A stretch of DNA of 64,000 bases from Lactarius indigo (lineage: Eukaryota; Basidiomycota; Agaricomycetes; Russulales; Russulaceae): assembly GCA_025766275.1 (NCBI GenBank), contig JAFKAC010000011.1, positions 620,001 through 684,000 of the forward strand. Reading direction: 5' to 3'. Below the pieces are notes generated by a model, which made no database searches, was not told the origin of the DNA, and saw nothing but the letters and a program-made list of their open reading frames with translations. Shown piece after piece: positions 35,209 to 46,775 of the stretch; within the stretch, counting starts at the first letter, position 1; every line of letters begins with the position of its first letter. The position numbers and the translations under genes are program-made.

Positions 35209-38200
35209 ATGTCAAATGTCCCAATTCCACCTTCTCCCGGGCCCTCTCGCCCTCGCCCTGGCTATGGCGGGTACCAGCCTTCACATGGAAGCTCTCTTTA
35301 TGCAAACGGAACAGCGAACTCTGGGAGGTCACGCGGTGATTCTTGGCGAAGTGAATCCACCTATCGTCCAAGGGATCCCAATGCGGATCACTACGAGCCC
35401 GACTATGGCGATGAGAGGCCTCGTTTCGCATGGGGACCGGGCTACTCCCAGTCTCAAACATATGATCCCTCTGACATATGGCCGCGGCGCGATATCATGG
35501 CAGAGAGGATGTTTGAGCCATCCGATTCCTGGAAACACTGGCTGCGTGTGAGTTTCTGAACATACAACTACGGGTATTCCCTTCTTCTCGTTTACCCAAT
35601 TACCCCTAGATCTGATCCGGAACTGGATATGGCTGAGAGATTTGGCGAACCTCGCGGTCGGATGCCACCCCCCAGAGAAGACTATGTGTACGCTTATGGC
35701 GGCGACTCTTACCGGGCTGGGACTCCTTACATGTCTAGACGAGACTTGACGTACCCGCGCTCGACTGACTACTACAGGCCGGGGTACACTGAGGAAGGGC
35801 GCTGGTGTTCTTCGTTCCCTTTGGATGATGCATCAAACTGGGCTCGCCAGCGATCACCAAGTACCACATCTCGTCCTCGTGGGCGATCGGACTGCAGGGA
35901 CATGTCGTATGAAAGGTCCCTCAGTGGTTCGCCCCGTTCCTCGCACTTTTCATCTCCGAAACGCTCTCGCGCTGGCGCTTCTCGCAGGGCACCCTCTCCT
36001 TCGTCATCCTCCATTCGCTCCTCCCGAGAGCGGTCAAAATCACCACCGCGGTCTCGTGACCGTTCTCGATCCTCTGTGCGGTCATCTGCTGGTTCTCGTT
36101 CGTTTACTGCAGATCCTCCTGTACGATCGCCTATTCAGCGAAGCCACCCTGTAGGTCAACCTCGAGGTCGGCGTCGTGGCCCGCGAATGCGCTCTCACGC
36201 GGATGATTTTCGTGACTCTGCTGCTCCCCCCTTTCCCCCATCCTTGGCGTATCCCAATGAGTCAAGACCTGACGACCGCTTTGTTAGTCATCCTTCTCTA
36301 CCTCTACGGCCCTCTCCTCCACCTTATATTCCCGGTGGACGACAACGCTTCCCTGAACGTGGATTCACTGGAACTCCACAGAATAGATACAGTGACCCCC
36401 AAACTAGTAGAGGTGAATTTGTTACCGCCATCCCCAGGGGTTATTGTGTGTACTAACGAATTGCGCAGGAATTTCGCTAAATCCCAACCCCGGTCAACAG
36501 GGGTACCAACAAGCAAGGTCAAAAAGAAAACGACGCGGGGGTGTTAATCGAAAGAAACGGGGGTTCCAGCATCCAGTTGGAGCACCCCGGGAAATCCCAA
36601 ACGACTCGAATGCAACACCTTTTCCTCCAAATGGTCCAAGGGGGTTTGCTACGCCCCTTGTTACACCCGCTGATGTGTGGCCTGTTTTATCTACTGTAAA
36701 TGAATTCAAGGCGCCAGGGGGCTCATTCGTCCCCGTAGCACCAGGACCTGAGATGCATACCACTGTGGTTTCGAAGGAGGCTCATATGACAGCCCACGAG
36801 CCAGAAACAAAGCCTTCTTCAGCTATGGCGCACGAACTCCCCCTCTTGGTAACTCTCAAGCTAGAAGAAGAAAGCGCTCCCAGTCTAAAGGAGCCAGAGG
36901 TTTTGATGACTGTCACCACAGATACAAGTCTACCAGAGCCAGGCGAGGTGACACCCCCGAATATCGACAAGCAGCAACCGCCGTCCCCTGTGATGACAGC
37001 AATTGTGGAACTACCGAAACTCGTCATACCGCCTCCAGAACCCCCCGTGGAGCCCATGCTTGCACCACAGAATAGGCTCCTTGAAGTATCTGACTCACCC
37101 ACCCGATCTCAATCGACACTATTTTCCCCGGTCCCTGCGATAGCTACGGCACTCCAGGTTCCACCTTCAAAGCCTTACTTGGAGCCGTGTGGTACGCCAC
37201 AGGCTCTCCCCGTCAACGGTCTCGCAGAAGTCACGACGTCTTCTCCCGTGTCCTCAGCAGCACCCACCCCCAGTTTACAGACACCATCGCCACCTCATGC
37301 AGTCCCTGAGGTTATCGTGGCGCCATCAACTGTGAAGGAGCCAGAGGATGAGCTAGTGCGCCCTTACCCCATAACACCAAGCATCTGCATACCCCCTATT
37401 GTGCGCTCTGACCCCGACATCTTCCCTCCCCATGCGAAGGAGGCAGAGTCATTAGCTGGAGCGTTGCACATAGTAGTTGGGGCGCGGCTGCAGTTGGATC
37501 TCCAGTCCCGTGAAGAACGTGTCAACCCCGTTTTGATGGCTAATCAGGCCGTAGTCGCAGCCTCTCCCAATGCTCCCGCCCCATCGGCAGATACCCTCGT
37601 ACAAGAAGTCTTGGCTGGACAACGCGCCCAAGAAACTACCAAGATTTTTTACTCTCACGTGCGAGATTCGTTGGTAGCCAATATGACTACCCGGCAGGAA
37701 ACTGTTGATGAGAAGGTCACACGACTGCGCAAAGAATATCTCGCTCTCCATCGAGAGTGGGTAGTGCGTTGTACTGAATTGGATAACTCACATCGGGTTG
37801 ATCCCGCGGCCGGTGAGGTAGCCGCCATCCCCGCACGCACCACTCGCCGTTCTGCCGCAGTCCTCGGGGATGCTGTGCGTTCAGATCTCGAAATGGAGCA
37901 GATCATTGCCAGTTTAGGCAATGATGAGCTCTACGATCCAGCACACCTCGCACTACGGAACCTCGCAATCATTCCAGATATGATCTCAGTCACGCAGGGT
38001 AAAGTGGATGCTGTCTTCGACGATGTCAACAATGCTGTCGACGATCCCATCTCCTTTTATGGTCCCTCGCCCGGTCTTGCCGAATGGACAGACAATGAGG
38101 TGGAAATCTACAAGCAGCGCTTCGCGAAGTACCCTAAACAGTTCGGTCACATTGCTGCGGGGCTTCCACACAAGACGCAAGCCCAATGTGTTCAGTTTTA

Positions 38201-39214
38201 CTATCTGTACAAGAAGGCGCTTATCGACTTCCGCGAGGCAGTTGCCGCGTATGGTCAGAGTAAAAGGAGGCGTGGTGGACGAAAGACAGACAAAAAGAAA
38301 GGTGGCCTGCTCGCAGACATTCGCCAGCACGATGCAGAAGTGTCAAAGGAGCAAGATCCGGTGAAACGTCGAGCGAGTACGGCTGCACGGAAGAGGCGTG
38401 AGTCGGCAAGAGCAGCGCAGCGCCGAAGCGTTACGGCATTACAGCAGGAAGAGCAGACACCCGTAACGACGCCCACGCCAGAGCCAGACCTGGAGTCGGC
38501 GCGGCCCAAGCGTCGAAGAAGCAACCGCCCTGTTGCCGAGCCGGAGCCAGCCAGGACAGAGGATGAACCGCCGGTTAAGAGAAGCAGACGAGCGCCGCGA
38601 AAACCGAAACCGGTCCCAGACTCGTCGACCGCGGAGTCGAAGCCGACGTCTAAAGTGGCGACGGAACTCCCAGGCGCGGTGACTGAATGTCAGAGTGACC
38701 AACCAGTGCTGCGCACTAGATCTTCTACTGCTTGGTCTGCAGAAGATAAAGGTCAGGGTGTGAATACGAATTTTGCTGGCACGTTCACTGATGGGATGAC
38801 ATTTAGATGTCTTTATGGGATTGCTAGCTCAGTACGGGAAGGACTTTAAGCGAATTGCGGCGTCTATGCCGAACAAGGTGCGTCTGTCCAGCTTCGTTTC
38901 TTCCTCCTGCATATGTAATATCTTCTCAGACTACCATCCAAGTGGGCAACTTCTACGCGGCTAACCTCGAACGGTATAACCTGAGCACTATTGCTGCCCA
39001 GGCTCCCGGACGTTCACCAACACCCCAGGAAACTAAGAGAGAATCGCTCGATCAACCCGATTATCCCACAAGTGCGAATCACGAGCGCTCATTTGCAATC
39101 TCTGATGTCCCCCCAATTTCAGCAACATCCCGATCTCACCTCGTGGAGCTTCAGTCCTATGCCTTTACCATACCTACATCGTCCTCAGGCTCGACTCTAC
39201 ACCTCTATTCCTAA
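35209..39214 (+). CDS. SNT1/NCoR-like SANT-domain co-repressor
   Basis: Large nuclear protein resembling yeast SNT1 (SET3 complex) and animal NCoR/SMRT, which scaffold histone deacetylases. ATG 35209 starts MSNVPIPPSPGPSRPRPGYG; the N-terminal third is Arg/Ser/Pro/Tyr-rich and disordered. The main exon (about 36445-38750) first has a long Pro-rich stretch. A conserved block from about 37590 follows, with QKAQ-like helices (AGQRAQETTKIFYSHVRDSL, KVTRLRKEYLALHREW). The first SANT domain has SPGLAEWTDNEVEIYKQRFA and then HIAAGLPHKTQAQCVQFYYL (about 38070-38240). After basic, acidic and Pro-rich linkers, introns bracket a second SANT: VFMGLLAQYGKDFKRIAASM and NKTTIQVGNFYAANLERYNL (38810-38985). 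The stop at 39214 follows a Ser-rich tail; an alternative splice in the last exon cannot be excluded. The two-SANT architecture, with the second nearer the C-terminus, supports the call. Confidence 0.82.
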
Positions 39215-39407
39215 CCACACCCCAGCGACGCGACGCCTTTCCGATTTAGATGTAGACACATCTAGCATCTATCGCCACTGTACTGTTTGGACTATACTGT
39301 TAATGTACCTTGTCCACCACATAATTGCCTGCATACTGTACGCCGCTCTTTTTGATTCGAATCGGGATAATTGGAGACAGGATTCATACATGGAACCCCT
39401 TCGAGAT

Positions 39408-40025
39408 CTAACGTCTGCCCTCTACCATGATGATGTGATAACCAAAGTTGGTTTTGACAAGAGGAGAGAGAATAGGCTTATCCACGGTCGATGGTTCAAG
39501 GGCAAATGCCGCATCCTGAAAGGCCCCCTGCATCATGGGATTTTAGATGCCATGCTTCCAATCAGGTCATCAGAGAAAGACGTACTACCATGGATCCGCG
39601 AACCATCCAACCCAGGCTACCACCAGCTGTAAGATCGTGTTTTTTAAGTACGAGGTCGGTGAAAGGTTTGCAAAACTCACAAACCTTTGGCCTTGTCTTC
39701 CGAACATTCTTGTGCGACTTTGTCGAACCGCTCCCCAGCCTGGAAGCACGACGGATCAGCAGAGAGCCGAGTAGTCCATCCGGCATCGTACCTGAATTCG
39801 CTGGAGCGCTTCCGTTGCTTTCGAGTGTTTCTCGCAGAGGATGTGCCTCACATTGATAGCCGTCGCAGCCTTCAAACCGCCCTTGCCCTGAATCCCGTAC
39901 GTTCAGACGTCGGCAAAAAAAGAAAAGAGTTTGCCGACAGTGCTCACCTTTCCCTCCTTGTCTGCTGCCTCCTCGCTCTTGCCTTTGCCTTTTCCACCGC
40001 TCTTCTTCTCAGCGCCTTTTGGCAT
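39408..40025 (-). CDS. Parvulin-type peptidyl-prolyl isomerase (PAR14/PIN4-like)
   Basis: Small parvulin of the PIN4/PAR14 type, which isomerises prolyl bonds without phospho-Ser specificity and is linked in other species to ribosome biogenesis. ATG 40025 gives [20 protein letters not shown], the Lys/Gly-rich leader typical of PAR14. After an intron come [20 protein letters not shown] and TEALQRIQ, then [16 protein letters not shown] and, after another intron, [14 protein letters not shown]. The last exon reads [20 protein letters not shown] and [12 protein letters not shown], ending at 39408. The conserved HIL, SED, GG-LGW and FGYHII elements are all present. Three introns. It is convergent with the SNT1-like gene and divergent from RLI1 (about 300 bases). 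Confidence 0.93.
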
Positions 40026-40324
40026 GGATGTTGGTCACGGGAAGAGGTGCGCTCAAGGATGCGCCGGTTTCGGAGTTTCACAACAAGTTCCACCACACCA
40101 CACCACGGTGATGGGAGGGCTTCAGTCATGCTACAAGCACTCTTAAGTATGATATATGTCGGCCAGGCTCTGGCCAGGTTAGCCTACTCTGGCTCTTTCG
40201 GAGCCAATCGGATAGACGGTATTTGGCGGCCGATGCGGATCAGAGCCACGTGGTGGTTCGGAGCACGTCCCAGTCAACGATCTGAAGAGCGGTGCAAGGT
40301 CGACTCTTTGACTCACTACCACCA

Positions 40325-42634
40325 ATGGCCGACAAGATCACGCGGATAGCGATCGTCGATGACAATCGCTGCAAGCCCAAGCGTTGCGCACAAGAGTGCA
40401 AAAAAGTGTGTGAGACGATCCTCGCCGCATCGCAACATGATCTAATCAGCTCTGACAGTCATGTCCCGTCGTGAAAATGGGTCTGTAGTTCGTGTCACGA
40501 CTATATTTGCGTGATTGATGACGCTCGCTCAGGCAAACTTTGTATCGAGGTGAAGCCCACAGACAAGATCGCTTTCATATCCGAGTTCCTTTGCATAGGC
40601 TGTGGTATTTGCGTCAAGAAGTACGTGCGATGCGAGGCTCTTCTCTTCGTTCTATTGAAATCAGCTCTTTAGATGCCCGTTCGAAGCCATCACTATCATC
40701 AATCTTCCTACAAACTTAGAGTCTGCCGTCACCCATCGCTACACTGCCAATTCCTTCAAACTCCATCGTCTTCCCACCCCGCGACCCGGTCAAGTGCTCG
40801 GTCTCGTGGGGACTAACGGTATCGGAAAGAGCACCGCCCTCAAAATTTTAGCTGGAAAGCTCAAGCCAAATCTTGGCCGTTACGACGTACGCTCTTTTGA
40901 TCTCCCCCATCTCTCTCGATCTTCATGTATTCGGGTAGGACCCACCAGATTGGCAAGAGATCCTAAAATATTTCCGTGGATCAGAACTGCAAAACTATTT
41001 TACGAAGGTCTTAGAGGATAACCTCAAAGCCCTCATCAAACCCCAATATGTCGATCACATTCCCCGGGCTATCAAGAACCAGATGACCGTTAGCCAGATG
41101 CTCGATTCTAAGCTAGAGCTTGACAACAAGCAAAAGCTCTGCGACGATCTTGAATTGAACAAGGTGTTAGAGCGCGAAGTATCGCAGTTATCTGGAGGGG
41201 AGCTTCAGCGATTCGCCATTGCCATGTCGTGCATCCAGCGGGCAGATGTGTACGTCCCGTGTCTCATGTCCCCACCATGTTTTTTTAATCATCTCCCTGC
41301 AGATACATGTTCGACGAGCCTTCAAGTTACTTAGACGTCAGGCAGCGACTAAAAGCTGCTGAGGTTATTCGAGATCTATTGACCCGGGATAACTACGTCG
41401 TTGCCGTGGAGCACGATCTGTCCGTTCTCGACTACCTCTCCGACTTTGTTTGCTGTTTATACGGTAAGCCATCCGTGTATGGCGTCGTCACGATGCCGTA
41501 CTCCGTGCGAGAAGGTGCGCAGACCAACAGGTTCACTACTACCCATCGCTGACGACTAGTGTAGGTATCAACATCTTCCTGGATGGTTTCATTCCGACCG
41601 AGAACTTGCGTTTCCGCGAGGAGTCTCTTTCCTTCAAGATGGTAGAAACGGCAGAGGAGATACTGGTCGACAAAACGCGGCACTATTCCTATCCGTCCAT
41701 GACCAAAACGCTCGGCAGTTTCAAGCTGACGGTTCAAGAAGGCTCGTTCACCGACTCGGAGATCATCGTCATGCTCGGGGAGAATGGCACCGGAAAGACG
41801 ACCTTCGTGCGCTTGCTCGCCGGCGAGGAGCCAGACATCCCCGCGGACAAGCAGAGCATGGCCGTGTCGCTCAAGCCGCAGACGATCTCACCCAAATTCC
41901 CAGGCACCGTTCGCATGCTCTTGTTGAAGCAGATCAAGGCGGCCTTCATGAACGCGCAGTTCCAAAGCGACGTCGTGAAACCGATGAACCTCGATAATAT
42001 TATCGATCAGGACGTCAAGACGCTGTCAGGTGGTGAGCTCCAGCGCGTGGCCATCGTGCTGGCACTCGGCAAGCCCAATGTGAACGTGTACCTCATCGAC
42101 GAGCCGTCTTCGTACGTCTTTCGGCGCGCCCGCTTTGCGCCATCTGAGTGTTGTTGTTGTTCAGTTTCTTAGACTCGGAGCAGCGCATCATCACCGCAAA
42201 GGTGATCAAGCGCTTCATTCTCCACGCCAAGAAAACGGCCTTTATCATTGAGCACGACTTTATTATGGCAACTTACCTCGCCGATCGCGTCATCGTCTTT
42301 GAAGGCACGCCTGCCATCGCAGCCACCGCAACGCCGTAAGATTCCCTGTTGTTTTCCCGCGTGCGTTTTTACGTACGAAATGAAGCTAATTATTGTTTTT
42401 GTTGTTATTGTAGACCACAGTCGCTGCTCACAGGAATGAACAAATTCCTCGCCTCACTGGAGATAACTTTCCGTCGCGACCCGACGAATTTCCGCCCACG
42501 CGTAAACAAACTCAATTCAGTCAAGGACAAAGAGCAGAAAGGTCCGTACCTCGCCTCGATGACTCCCTCTGCGAGCGTCTTTTGACGACCTTTTGTTTTC
42601 AGTTTCGGGAAATTACTTCTTCCTTGAAGAGTAA
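40325..42634 (+). CDS. RLI1: Ribosome recycling ATPase RLI1/ABCE1
   Basis: Essential iron-sulfur ABC protein that splits 80S ribosomes after termination. ATG 40325 gives [14 protein letters not shown]. The first 4Fe-4S cluster motif is [17 protein letters not shown] across an intron; the second is [16 protein letters not shown] (40590-40695). ABC domain 1 has [10 protein letters not shown] (Walker A, 40810), the signature LSGGELQR (41190), [11 protein letters not shown] (Walker B) and [16 protein letters not shown] domain 2 has [17 protein letters not shown] (41780), [15 protein letters not shown] (42026), [15 protein letters not shown] across an intron, and [14 protein letters not shown]. 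The final short exon encodes SGNYFFLEE, close to the family's usual end, with the stop at 42632-42634. All catalytic motifs are intact and about seven short introns are needed. Confidence 0.96.
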
Positions 42635-44346
42635 ATTTCATTGCCCCCCCCATACTAACTAGTATGTACTATGACGGATGATGTACATTTGGAACATGCT
42701 CCCGAATTTCGGCTTGTGGGCCCTAGTTTCTAACGCGGGTGTCATTGTAAAGGGACGCACGTAAATTAATCCAGCTGTAGCGTTACGATTGTAGAACTGA
42801 CACGAAGCACGAAGCATCATTAATCACTGTTCACGGAGACCAATGAGAAAATTGCAGCCGGTCGGGGTTACTATAGAGGAATCAAGGCCAGCGACCTTGT
42901 CAGCGACGCAAGCCAATAATCACACTCCGCTCTCGCCATTCCTGCGGTACCTGGTACCAGCACCATCAAAGTATCTCCACCTAAGCTTGGTGGCATTACG
43001 ACCTGTGTCTGATAGCTAATTTGCCCGACAACCGCAAGCACCCAGGACAATAAACTTGAACAAGTCAATATGGGGTTTGTTATCGCTGCATTGATCAGTC
43101 TTGTGATCGTTTGAATAGGCTGTGGCGGCTGTTACAGACATAATATATCCCCGAGTCTTGGACAGTTGCGCTGTCATTACGTGGCTCTAAATCTGCACAG
43201 ATTTCGTGAAAAATAGCGTCGCCACGGCCGAGCTAGCAATGCTCTTGCAAGACGGCTATGATGTCCTCGTGCTGGGTCTAACGAAACGCCTTCCAAGTCG
43301 GATCACGCGTCAAGATAGTGAACACACCGTGAGAAGCATCCGTTTTGCGCTGTTAGTTGCACGCGCAGTATGTGTTTACTAGCTTTTGTCATTTAACCTG
43401 GTCAATGCGACGGTCATGGAGTTTCGGCAAGAATTCGAATGCTCTCAGTGCTTTTACCGGCAAGTTACTGTCCGTGCGATTTACTTCCAGACTGTTTGGC
43501 CATGCCTGTCGCCCTAGCGAGAACTCATGGAGTCATGATTAGGGTCATGGTCAGTAAACGGGGCTTCTGCTGTGCTGGCTGTTGACACGATACTATCCGC
43601 ACTGTATCCTCTGGGACATTCAAGCTCCTGTCGCCGCTGAAGTGGGTGGTCTCCAGATTGTCTACCCCGCCTCCTTGACATATTCATGAGTTGTTCAAGT
43701 TTCGCTTGGTGCCGCATATCGGGGGAACGACTTGGTTACTGGAAAGGAATTTTAAGGGAACGAATCACGAACGTCATTGCTAGCCGTCACAAAGAGCAAT
43801 TGGGAGACCTGGCTTGTGGTCCGGGAACAATGCAGAGGCGGAGAACAATGCAGAGCGGGGCAGGGCGTCTGTGTGACAGCGGCCAACGTACGGTATATTA
43901 CCGCCAGCGGGAAGCGTCTCTAGGGTCGGAGCATTTATTTTCGGAACCTATCAGCTGGACAGTAAGTACCTTACAGTACCGTAAGGACTGTTCCCCTGAG
44001 CGCACAGCTCTATTCCTCCGCCTAGCATCTCTTCAGTGGCATCAGTGTTAACACAACTAAATCCCATGCCAGTGTGAGGCACGCACAAATCCATGCTTTG
44101 GAACGGATGAAGTCCAAATGTCCAATGGATATGCACCAATAACACAAGCTTCTAGGACATCTAAAGTTCACCTACGCCGCCAGTTTAAGCTGTTTGTCTG
44201 CAACCATACAATCATGGCTCCCGAGCTGGGCAATAATCAATTATTTTTGGGCACTGTATTCATAACGTTCTGCGATCAGAACCAAGCGACAGCTCCGGAT
44301 CATTGCATCCAATTGAACGCAGACGGAGCACAATATGACTCAGAAG
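42635..44346. other. Gene-free 1.7 kb flank of the hAT element
   Basis: No supported gene. Frames at 43686-44051 and 44118-44399 are open but motif-free, and the latter runs into the transposon end. A short direct repeat (GAACAATGCAGAG-like, twice) lies at about 43826-43858. Confidence 0.4.
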
Positions 44347-44368
44347 TAGTGATGTCAAAGTTCGGTTC
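44347..44368 (+). repeat. Left terminal inverted repeat of the hAT element
   Basis: Starts TAGTGATGTCAAAGTTCG and matches the complement of 52513-52534 over all 22 bases. A short palindromic echo of its inner part (AAAGTTCGG/CTGAACTTT) follows directly. Confidence 0.85.
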
Positions 44369-44610
44369 TGAACTTTGGTTCGGACCCGAACCTAACTGAA
44401 CCAGACCCCAATCTTGGGTTCGGGTTCGGCCGACTGTCCTGGACCGGACCACGGTTCCGTTCGCGGTTCAGCAAGACTCAGATTCTGCTGAACCATAGGT
44501 GAACGCTTCCGAACGCGTTCGGACTCAGGTATTCTTGACTCTCGCATCTAGCTGAGATGTACGCGCTGGAACTTGGTTTAGGCAGCGAGTTTAGGTGAGC
44601 AATTACGAAC

Positions 44611-45061
44611 TTGACGCAAATGTCGCCTCACATAACTTGCCATTTAACGGCGCACTCGCACAGATACCTGGCACCCCGCCACAGTCACCACCACAAGTCC
44701 TTTGTCTCGCCCTACAACGGGCCGTTCAATGCAGTAAATTGCTCCCGCTACCTGAAGACTGATTCAAGGCACCTTTCACGCAGTTCGCCAACACTGCAGG
44801 CCTTCGGCCAAACGATCAAGACATCATCATCGACGGCAAGATCGACGGCCAACCAGTTAGCCCTCGGGCTTTGCATAGAGCTGTTTTCACGCGGAACAGC
44901 TTCCACTCGGTATGTCCTCATTCTCTTTAATCATAGATTCATTCTTTCGTTTTAATTTTGCCTCCTGGGCGACAGCACCAACAACCGCGGACGTTGGCGG
45001 CCTGTGCAGTGTGAGGGTGCCGCGGCCCTTGTAAGTGCTTTCGGTCGTTTCAGAATCATCA
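44611..45061 (+). other. Unresolved coding-like fragment in the transposon left arm
   Basis: Two plus-strand frames are open here. One (44763-44909) encodes NTAGLRPNDQDIIIDGKIDG, looks protein-like and ends exactly at a GTATGT donor. The other, from 44611, contains ANQLALGLCIELFSRGTAST and can be spliced across 44910-44975 to TNNRGRWRPVQCEGAAAL, which ends at a GTAAGT donor. The second is the better gene model because its phases close. I recognise neither. It may be the 5' part of a second element-encoded gene cut off by the nested segment. Confidence 0.3.
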
Positions 45062-45310
45062 GCCTGACACGTGACTCGGCTCTCCATCCTCGGAAGGAAG
45101 ATCAGCGGTCTTCGCCATTTATCAAAAGCCCATCACTCGCTTCGTTCTCCAACTTTCTTTCTTTCTTTCCCCCACCATCTCGTCTCAACCCCAGTCGCTC
45201 CTTCACCCTTTCCCAATGTCCAACCACTCCGACTCCGACGGCCCTCGTCCACCCACACCATACCCGAAGGCAACTCGCTCAAAACGTCGCCAAGGGTCTC
45301 GCTTCAAAAC
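45062..45310 (+). repeat. Left arm of the nested inverted repeat
   Basis: Begins GCCTGACACGTGAC and pairs, in inverted orientation, with 48056-48293, which begins GCCCGACACGTGAC when read inward. Shared landmarks inside include CCCATCACTCGCTTCG, a CTTTCTTTCC/CCCCCACCATC stretch and GTCGCCAAGGGTCTCGC against GTCAAGGGTCGCGC. The arms are diverged and of slightly different length. Both could encode a start of the form M-[SP]-N-[HY]-S-D followed by PPTP/RLPTP and RQGS. So they look like two inverted copies of one gene's 5' region. Confidence 0.65.
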
Positions 45311-45886
45311 ATACTCCCTTCTGTTCCCCGTGTTGCGAGCCTTTCTTTACCTAACTTTCGCACAACCGTGCAACATTGTCAACGCGTATACCCTCGGCTG
45401 ACAGGCCTTGTGTCACGCTCTTTGTCTCAAGCAAAGGTACGCCTCAAACCTCCCTTCGACCCTTCGAATCTCTTACTTTTCGCTTCCTCCAGTGCGCTGC
45501 GTGCCTTGTCAAAACCAACTCGTACTGCCTCTTCGGCCAATATCGTTCTTTCTCACGTTCGTTTCGGACCAACATGTCTCGTCTACTTACCCCTCTTGCG
45601 CTACCCATTTACCCCGTTTCACTGGCCTTCCTGGTTCCGGCTTCATTCAAGACCGCGGACCTTGGGACCCGCTTACGCGTGTTATCCTCACCTTTCCGAC
45701 TCACGGACTCTGTCGCTAAAGCCCCTCCTTACTTACTTACTTACTTTCCCCTACTTGCGATATCTACCAGCCCAATCTCGACTTGGCATTTTCGACTACA
45801 CCACCCCTACTTACTGTTGCTTGAGGTATATGAGGGTCGAACTCGCGTTTAATAAAATACATTTGAGCTCGAAAGCACGACCCTAA
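45071..45886 (+). other. Pyrimidine-rich open region, 271 codons, probably non-coding
   Basis: All three plus-strand frames are largely free of stops between about 45004 and 45886. That is what a C/T-rich strand produces and is weak evidence for a gene. The longest frame contains SLSQAKVRLKPPFDPSNLLL-like content with no domain. It overlaps the left inverted-repeat arm. A short frame starting at 45216 (MSNHSDSDGPRPPTP) resembles the start encoded in the opposite arm. Confidence 0.25.
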
Positions 45887-46720
45887 CTAATAATCAGAAT
45901 AGGAGTCACGACAGGGGGGCTGTCTGCCGCTGCAGCCCTAGGGCCCTAGGTACGTGTTTTCACTCATGCGTGCCCGCCTGCAGCCCTTTACTGGGCAACG
46001 CACCATCCCCCTCGAGGCTTCTTACGCACGCTCTCGACTACGGGACTTAGTAATCTCGTCGACGTCATTACTCTACTGTGGGATTCCGGCGGTCGAGGAA
46101 GATCGACACCACATGGAAGAGCCCGAGGATGGGTAGCGCTACATGGATCCACTCTGCCACGCTCCCGCCCAACACAATCCCATTCCCGAGGTAATGGTCA
46201 GAGCGCTCGAGTTGCTAGTCTACGCGCACCCAGGCTCAGGTGCAGTCACCGCGGAGGCATGCATGAGCGCATATGGGCCCGTATCCGGTTCGTCTCCCAG
46301 ACAAGATTGACCCCGTCTCAAAGAGAATGGAAGAGGTGTGGTGTGGGGGTAAAAAAACAAAGGTCAGTCTGTTTCTACCCGTCGACGAAACAGCTTTTAC
46401 ATGATTTTTGGACCCCAGGGATACACAGACGCCATACACTCGGTCTATTACAACACTATATATTCGGTTCGTTATGTTGTCACTTACAATCCTGTCCGAG
46501 TGTCGCACTGTCCGTGTGACGTACATTAGACTCTTATGTACTGTAGTAGCCTTGAAACCACTCAGTCGTTTCAGTCGCCTGTCCAATGTCTGCCTTTCTC
46601 GGGCATTAGCACCACCCCGCCAATTCATGTTCATCGGTGCTTCCGACTTCATTGTGCGACACACAGGATTGCGAGTGGTGTCATAAGAAAATCGAATGAT
46701 CGAAGATAGAGACACACACC

Positions 46721-46735
46721 TTTATTTATTTATTA
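46721..46735 (+). promoter_or_regulatory. TATA-like A/T tract upstream of the acidic orphan gene
   Basis: TTTATTTATTTATTA ends 40 bases before the ATG at 46776, a plausible core promoter position. It stands out against GC-richer flanks. Confidence 0.4.
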
Positions 46736-46775
46736 CCCTACGCCACGCCTCTTCCATCCTCCCCGAGTCTCCAAC

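Noticed and set aside
45004..45886. 271-codon protein in the C/T-rich region
   Set aside because: All three frames are open over the same stretch, which reflects strand composition; kept only as a low-confidence entry.
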